Assembly: GCF_900142725.1 (NCBI RefSeq)
Contig: NZ_FRBW01000002.1
Coordinates: 710,710 to 774,709 of the forward strand
Reading direction: 5' to 3'
DNA: 64,000 nucleotides
Source of the DNA: Roseibium suaedae
Lineage (GTDB): Bacteria; Pseudomonadota; Alphaproteobacteria; Rhizobiales; Stappiaceae
Part shown: piece after piece, positions 60,339-64,000 of the stretch
Numbering within the stretch: position 1 is the stretch's first letter
Layout: each line of letters starts with the position of its first letter
Program-made: the position numbers and the translations under genes
The notes under the pieces: generated by a model
Database searches by the model: none
What the model was told of the DNA's origin: nothing
Seen by the model: the letters and a program-made list of their open reading frames with translations, nothing else

Positions 60339-60379
60339 TCCCCTCAGCCAGCATTTGTCCTGGCTGGGGGTTTTCTTTT
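60339..60379 (+). terminator. Intrinsic terminator after the Tim44-like gene
   Basis: cccctcagccag pairs with ctggctgggggt across an eight-base loop and is followed by TTTTCTTTT. Confidence 0.88.
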
Positions 60380-60438
60380 GCGCCCGCCGATCACGAACAT
60401 AGAACCTCAAGCAGAACGAGGGAGATGGACTGGATTTA

Positions 60439-60699
60439 TACCAACCTGAAGAAATAGCGACCTATTTGACCGCGTTTTCGGATTGTCCGGCAAGAAGCGT
60501 TTCGCAGGGAGATGCGGTGCATCTTCCAAGGAACGCGACGTAGCCCGGGCGGTTCGAAAACACGGCCTCCGGTGGCCACTTCCGGCTCCCCGGACGTCGT
60601 TACGCTGCTTGCCCGATGCCCGGCATCGGGCGGCGCACCGCGCCTAGCCGGGAACCCGGCTGAGGCCATCAAATAGGTCGCTATTTCTTGAGGTTGGTA
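60439..60699. mobile_element. MITE-like element, 261 bp, with 31-bp terminal inverted repeats
   Basis: The ends taccaacctgaagaaatagc (from 60439) and its mirror (ending 60699) match at 30 of 31 positions through cgacctatttga. Both ends are flanked by TTA (60436-60438 and 60700-60702), a fitting 3-bp target duplication. The inside is GC-rich and has further palindromes (cccgatgcccggcatcggg near 60610-60630, agccgggaacccggct near 60648-60664). An open frame of 78 codons on the minus strand spans it, but there is no transposase. It looks like a non-autonomous element moved by an enzyme encoded elsewhere. Confidence 0.75.
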
Positions 60700-60702
60700 T
60701 TA

Positions 60703-61067
60703 CCCGCAATCCGCTCCGGCCAGTTGGCGTGATGGCATTTTGCGGCATCGAATTGATAGATAATAAATATATTTTATTTCCACTCAGCCGCTCTATTTGG
60801 CAGAAATCAAGACCGGCACAGCCAACCCCCGCCCCAGAGACCCGCACTTCTTGAAAGCGCATAGAAAGACCCTAAAAAAATAACTCGTCATTTATGACAG
60901 TCTTTTCTTGGAACCTTCTGCAAGAGCTTATTTTATTCAATTTACATTCAATAGAATTAATTAAAAACAAACCAAACTGCACCCGATTACAGCGATGAAT
61001 GTTTATCGGTTGTAAATATGAGCAGGCTTAACTGGATGCAACAACAGCGTCCAAAGAGGGCCTTTCG
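60703..61067. other. AT-rich leader of the chemoreceptor gene
   Basis: About 365 bp with no gene. The stretch 60880-61020 is strongly AT-rich and should contain the promoter of the following chemoreceptor gene; I could not choose a reliable -35/-10 pair. Confidence 0.5.
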
Positions 61068-62816
61068 ATGGTGTCCGCCACCCTGAATTCTGTTTCAACC
61101 AAAATCTTGGGTCTGGTTGGTTTTGTCTGCCTTGCGACCATCACCGTCGCCACTATCGGCATCCTGACCATGAAAGACATCGGCACAGAGCTGACCTCCA
61201 TTGCCGAGAACGACATTCCCCTGACAAAAAACGTCAATGCGGTCACTGCCCACCAGCTTGAGCAGTCCATTCTCCTGGAACGCATGCTCCGCCTGGGCGG
61301 CATTCAAGTGGAGGTGACCGATGAACGTCTCAAACAACTGGAAGACCGGATTGTCGAGCTGACAGGAACAGTGAAATCCGAACTGAAGGAAAGTGAAGAG
61401 ATCGCTGCGGAGGCGCTGAGACATTCAACGATAGCAGAAGAACGGGAAGAAATCCGGCTGACCCTGGAAAGGCTGAAGGCCATCGAGACCGATTATGTCT
61501 CCTTTGATACGCACATACGTGAGATCATTGAGGTCATCAATGACGGCAAGGCCGATGGCGCGTCCCAACTTGCCGAAATGCTCGTTGAGGAAGAAAAGCG
61601 TTTCGCCAAATCCCTGACCGACATGGCAACAGAACTGGATGCCTTTACCGCCAATGCCGCCAGGTCTGCCGAAGAGCATGAAATCGCCGGCACCCGGAAC
61701 CTGATGATCATTTCCATCCTGTCGATCCTGATCGGCGCGGCCGGAGCCTGGCTGTTTGCCCGGATCAAGATATCCCAGCCGCTGCAATCGGTCGCCACTG
61801 CCCTTGGCAGGCTGACCGCCGGTGACATGACGATCGAGCTGAACATCAAGTCCAGGGACGAAATCGGCCTCGTTGCAGATGCCTATGAGAAGTTCAAGAT
61901 CACCCTGATCGAGATCGAACGCCTGCGCCAGGAAGCCATCGAGGAAGAGCAACGCATCGAACAGGAAAAACGCGATGCGACCCTCAGACTGGCGGATGAA
62001 CTGGAGCGGACGGTGAAGTCTGTCTCCGACAGCGTCGCAGACGCCGTGCGGGATCTGGAACAGACAGCTGCCGGAATTGCCGCCAACTCGGTCCAGACGT
62101 CCGATAGGGCCAACACGGTGGCAGCCGCTGCCGAGCAATCCTCCGTCAGCATCCAGTCAGTCGCAGGCGCTGCAGAGGAGCTGAATTCCTCCATTCAGGA
62201 AATCAGCCGCCAGGTCACCGACGCCCTGACGATAACCAACTCCACATCCGACCAGGCCCGCGCCTCCACCGAGACGGTCGAGAACCTCACCAGCGCTGCC
62301 CAGCGGATCGATGATGTGGTCAGTCTGATCAATGACATTGCCGGCCAGACCAACCTGCTTGCGCTCAATGCCACCATCGAGGCAGCCCGCGCAGGCGAGG
62401 CTGGCAAGGGCTTTGCTGTCGTGGCCTCCGAAGTCAAGGCTCTGGCAACCCAGACCGCCAAGGCAACCGAGGACATCAGGAACCAGGTGGAAGAGCTGCA
62501 GGCCGGATCAAACTACACCCGCAACGCCATGCTGAAGGTGATGGAAGCCATTTCACAAATGGACCAGCAGATCGCAGGAATTTCCGCCGCCGTTGAAGAA
62601 CAGACGGCAGTGACCAGCGAAATTTCCCGGAACGTGACGGAAGTGGCAAGCGGCAGCACGAACATCTCGGAAAACATCAAGGATGTCAGCATGGGCGCAA
62701 GCTCGGCAAGCGCGGCTTCCGAGGAACTTCGGGCAACCGTCGCAAGCCTCGCCAGTCAGAGCGACATGCTCAATTCCCAGCTGGATGCCTTCCTGCTGAA
62801 CATCCGGGCCGCCTGA
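61068..62816 (+). CDS. Methyl-accepting chemotaxis protein (transmembrane, HAMP)
   Basis: 582-residue chemoreceptor. A first membrane helix (about 10-32, [20 protein letters not shown]), a helical periplasmic sensor domain to about 205, a second helix (about 210-230, [20 protein letters not shown]), a HAMP domain (to about 285, [20 protein letters not shown]) and the signalling domain follow. The hairpin tip is [38 protein letters not shown], split here as [20 protein letters not shown] and [18 protein letters not shown]. The ligand is not known. It signals through CheA/CheW encoded elsewhere. Confidence 0.96.
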   Translation: MVSATLNSVSTKILGLVGFVCLATITVATIGILTMKDIGTELTSIAENDIPLTKNVNAVTAHQLEQSILLERMLRLGGIQVEVTDERLKQLEDRIVELTGTVKSELKESEEIAAEALRHSTIAEEREEIRLTLERLKAIETDYVSFDTHIREIIEVINDGKADGASQLAEMLVEEEKRFAKSLTDMATELDAFTANAARSAEEHEIAGTRNLMIISILSILIGAAGAWLFARIKISQPLQSVATALGRLTAGDMTIELNIKSRDEIGLVADAYEKFKITLIEIERLRQEAIEEEQRIEQEKRDATLRLADELERTVKSVSDSVADAVRDLEQTAAGIAANSVQTSDRANTVAAAAEQSSVSIQSVAGAAEELNSSIQEISRQVTDALTITNSTSDQARASTETVENLTSAAQRIDDVVSLINDIAGQTNLLALNATIEAARAGEAGKGFAVVASEVKALATQTAKATEDIRNQVEELQAGSNYTRNAMLKVMEAISQMDQQIAGISAAVEEQTAVTSEISRNVTEVASGSTNISENIKDVSMGASSASAASEELRATVASLASQSDMLNSQLDAFLLNIRAA

Positions 62817-62842
62817 GACTTTTAAGCTCCCAAGACCAACTC

Positions 62843-62878
62843 AAGCTCCGGCAAGGTCTCTTTGCCGGAGCTTTTTTG
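62843..62878 (+). terminator. Intrinsic terminator of the HAMP chemoreceptor gene
   Basis: Twelve-base stem aagctccggcaa (62843-62854) with ttgccggagctt, six-base loop, then T run. Confidence 0.92.
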
Positions 62879-62894
62879 AGAGCATTTCAAAATA

Positions 62895-62928
62895 CAAAAG
62901 GCGGCGTTCTGCAAAACGCCGCCTTTTG
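62895..62928 (-). terminator. Intrinsic terminator of the PAS chemoreceptor gene
   Basis: Fourteen-base stem caaaaggcggcgtt (62895-62908) with aacgccgccttttg (62915-62928); on the minus strand it ends in TTTTG and then TATTTTG. It faces the terminator of the convergent gene. Confidence 0.88.
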
Positions 62929-62961
62929 GTCTGGGAACTCTGAGTGTCTGCGCTGAACGCC

Positions 62962-64000
62962 CTAGAGGATCGATGCCGATGCGTCGCGGACCTTGCGGGC
63001 AGAAGCATCGATCTGCGCTGTTGAAGCGGAGATTGCCTGAATGTTGCTGCTGACCATTTCAACGCCAGAAGCCGCCATCTGCATGTTCGAGGAAATCTCG
63101 TTGGACACCATGGACTGCTGCTCGACGGCAGAGGCAATGCTGGCCGAGATGTCGCTGATCCGGCCAATGATCTCCATCACCGCTTCGATCGACTTCACCG
63201 CCTGCTCCGTCGTCCCTTGCACGGAGACAACCTGCGCAGAGATTTCCTCGGTCGCCTTGCTGGTCTGGGAGGCCAGGTTCTTGACCTCGGAAGCCACGAC
63301 CGCGAAGCCTTTGCCTGCCTCGCCAGCACGGGCAGCTTCAATCGTTGCATTGAGCGCCAGAAGGTTGGTCTGACTTGCAATGCTGTCGATCAGCTCGATG
63401 ACGCTGCCGATGGTCTTCGCATCTTCTGCCAGCCCCGCCATGATCGTCGTCGATTGGGAAGCTTCACCAACTGCGGACTGGGAAATCTCCAGCGCGACCT
63501 GCACCTGGCGGCTGATCTCATGAATCGAAGACACCAGTTCCTCGGCCGCGGCAGCCACAGTCTGCACGCTGGAAGCTGTCTGGATAGAGGTGGCTGCTGA
63601 GTTCTCTGCCTGCAGACCCGCATTTTCCAGCGCCTGGCTGATCTCGCCCAGATCCGCGTTGATTTCAGACTGCACCTTCAGCCGGCGCTTGCGCTCCCTG
63701 ACGCGCGGCGAAACATCCGTGGCGAACTTGACGACCTTGAAAGGCCGGCCGGCCGCATCCAGGATCGGATTGTAAGTCGCCTGGATCCAGACAGAGCCGC
63801 CATCCTTGCCGATACGCTCGTATTCACCGGACTGGAACTTGCCCTGCCGCAGCTGGCTCCAGAAGGCCTGGTATTCTGCGGAGTTGGCGTAATCCTTCGT
63901 CACGAAGATCTTGTGATGTTTGCCCTTGACCTCTTCCAGATCATAGCCAAGCGCCGACAGGAAGTTTTCGTTCGCATCCAGAATAGAGCCATCCAGGTCA
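62962..64000 (-). CDS. PAS-type methyl-accepting chemotaxis protein (N-terminus beyond window)
   Basis: About 346 codons are visible and the frame stays open to the right edge, so the start is outside. The visible N-terminal part is a PAS domain: [20 protein letters not shown], then [41 protein letters not shown], the last part being a PAC motif. The signalling domain follows, with the tip [21 protein letters not shown] and [18 protein letters not shown]. No membrane helix or HAMP is seen in the visible part, so it is probably a soluble, redox- or ligand-sensing receptor of the Aer-like PAS group. An internal ATG at 63903 lies inside the PAS domain and is not the start. Confidence 0.94.
   Translation of the reverse strand, partial: DLDGSILDANENFLSALGYDLEEVKGKHHKIFVTKDYANSAEYQAFWSQLRQGKFQSGEYERIGKDGGSVWIQATYNPILDAAGRPFKVVKFATDVSPRVRERKRRLKVQSEINADLGEISQALENAGLQAENSAATSIQTASSVQTVAAAAEELVSSIHEISRQVQVALEISQSAVGEASQSTTIMAGLAEDAKTIGSVIELIDSIASQTNLLALNATIEAARAGEAGKGFAVVASEVKNLASQTSKATEEISAQVVSVQGTTEQAVKSIEAVMEIIGRISDISASIASAVEQQSMVSNEISSNMQMAASGVEMVSSNIQAISASTAQIDASARKVRDASASIL

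Noticed and set aside
60436..60672. 78-codon minus-strand frame inside the inverted-repeat element
   Set aside because: No ribosome site, arginine-rich shadow-like composition, and it begins and ends inside element structure; kept as part of the element only.

Overview
The window reads as chromosome of a high-GC alphaproteobacterium of the order Hyphomicrobiales. The gene order mraZ-rsmH-ftsL-ftsI-murE-murF-mraY-murD-ftsW-murG-murC-murB-ddl-ftsQ-ftsA-ftsZ-lpxC-bamD-recN-ligA is the one seen in that group, MurE carries the meso-DAP motif, and TRAP, ArsH, 5-oxoprolinase and chemoreceptor genes fit a marine or metabolically versatile member. A Stappiaceae relative (Roseibium/Labrenzia/Pannonibacter type) is my best guess, but it is an inference and not a database result.

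Layout. 1-1770: 3' part missing uvrD/pcrA helicase (minus). 1957-5514: a small accessory patch with a frameshifted GIY-YIG gene between two mirrored palindromic repeats, a Tat-exported flavin amine/amino-acid oxidase, and a Doc-like protein that has lost its catalytic residues. 5594-31049: ligA, recN, bamD, lpxC and the whole division and cell wall (dcw) cluster, all on the minus strand and read from mraZ towards lpxC, mostly with ATGA/GTGA/TGATG overlaps. A 61-residue membrane protein sits divergently between recN and ligA. Upstream of mraZ lie a promoter-like pair of hexamers and a 10-bp-phased series of TGGGN boxes that look like the MraZ operator, then the RNase P RNA gene (31574-31972).

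32048-37547: DUF2339 membrane protein, a soluble lytic transglycosylase, AmpD amidase and a TerB-DnaJ protein, giving an envelope and murein-turnover block. 37832-39916: a membrane-bound GGDEF-EAL protein with a changed GGDEF signature. 39918-44704: a compact five-gene minus-strand operon coding for a ThiH-like radical SAM enzyme, a FAD monooxygenase, an LRAT/NlpC-like papain-fold protein, a LysE-type exporter and a six-helix membrane protein. It has the make-up of a small biosynthesis-and-export pathway that I cannot match to a known one, and it is the most interesting system in the window. 44970-46456: arsH and an in-frame ArsR-ArsC fusion, without an arsenite pump in view. 46536-50118: a MarR-like regulator and a complete TRAP transporter (DctPQM).

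50295-56279 (plus): MBL-fold hydrolase, GT39-type membrane glycosyltransferase and a fused 5-oxoprolinase. 56524-59169: an AT-rich DUF3857-transglutaminase-membrane protein with signs of transfer. 59296-60303: a Tim44-like membrane protein. 60439-60699: a 261-bp element with near-perfect 31-bp terminal inverted repeats and TTA flanks (MITE-like). 61068-64000: two convergent chemoreceptors, one transmembrane with HAMP and one PAS-type running off the window end.

Most long plus-strand reading frames opposite the dcw cluster are shadows caused by high GC. No tRNA, rRNA, CRISPR array or intact insertion sequence was seen.
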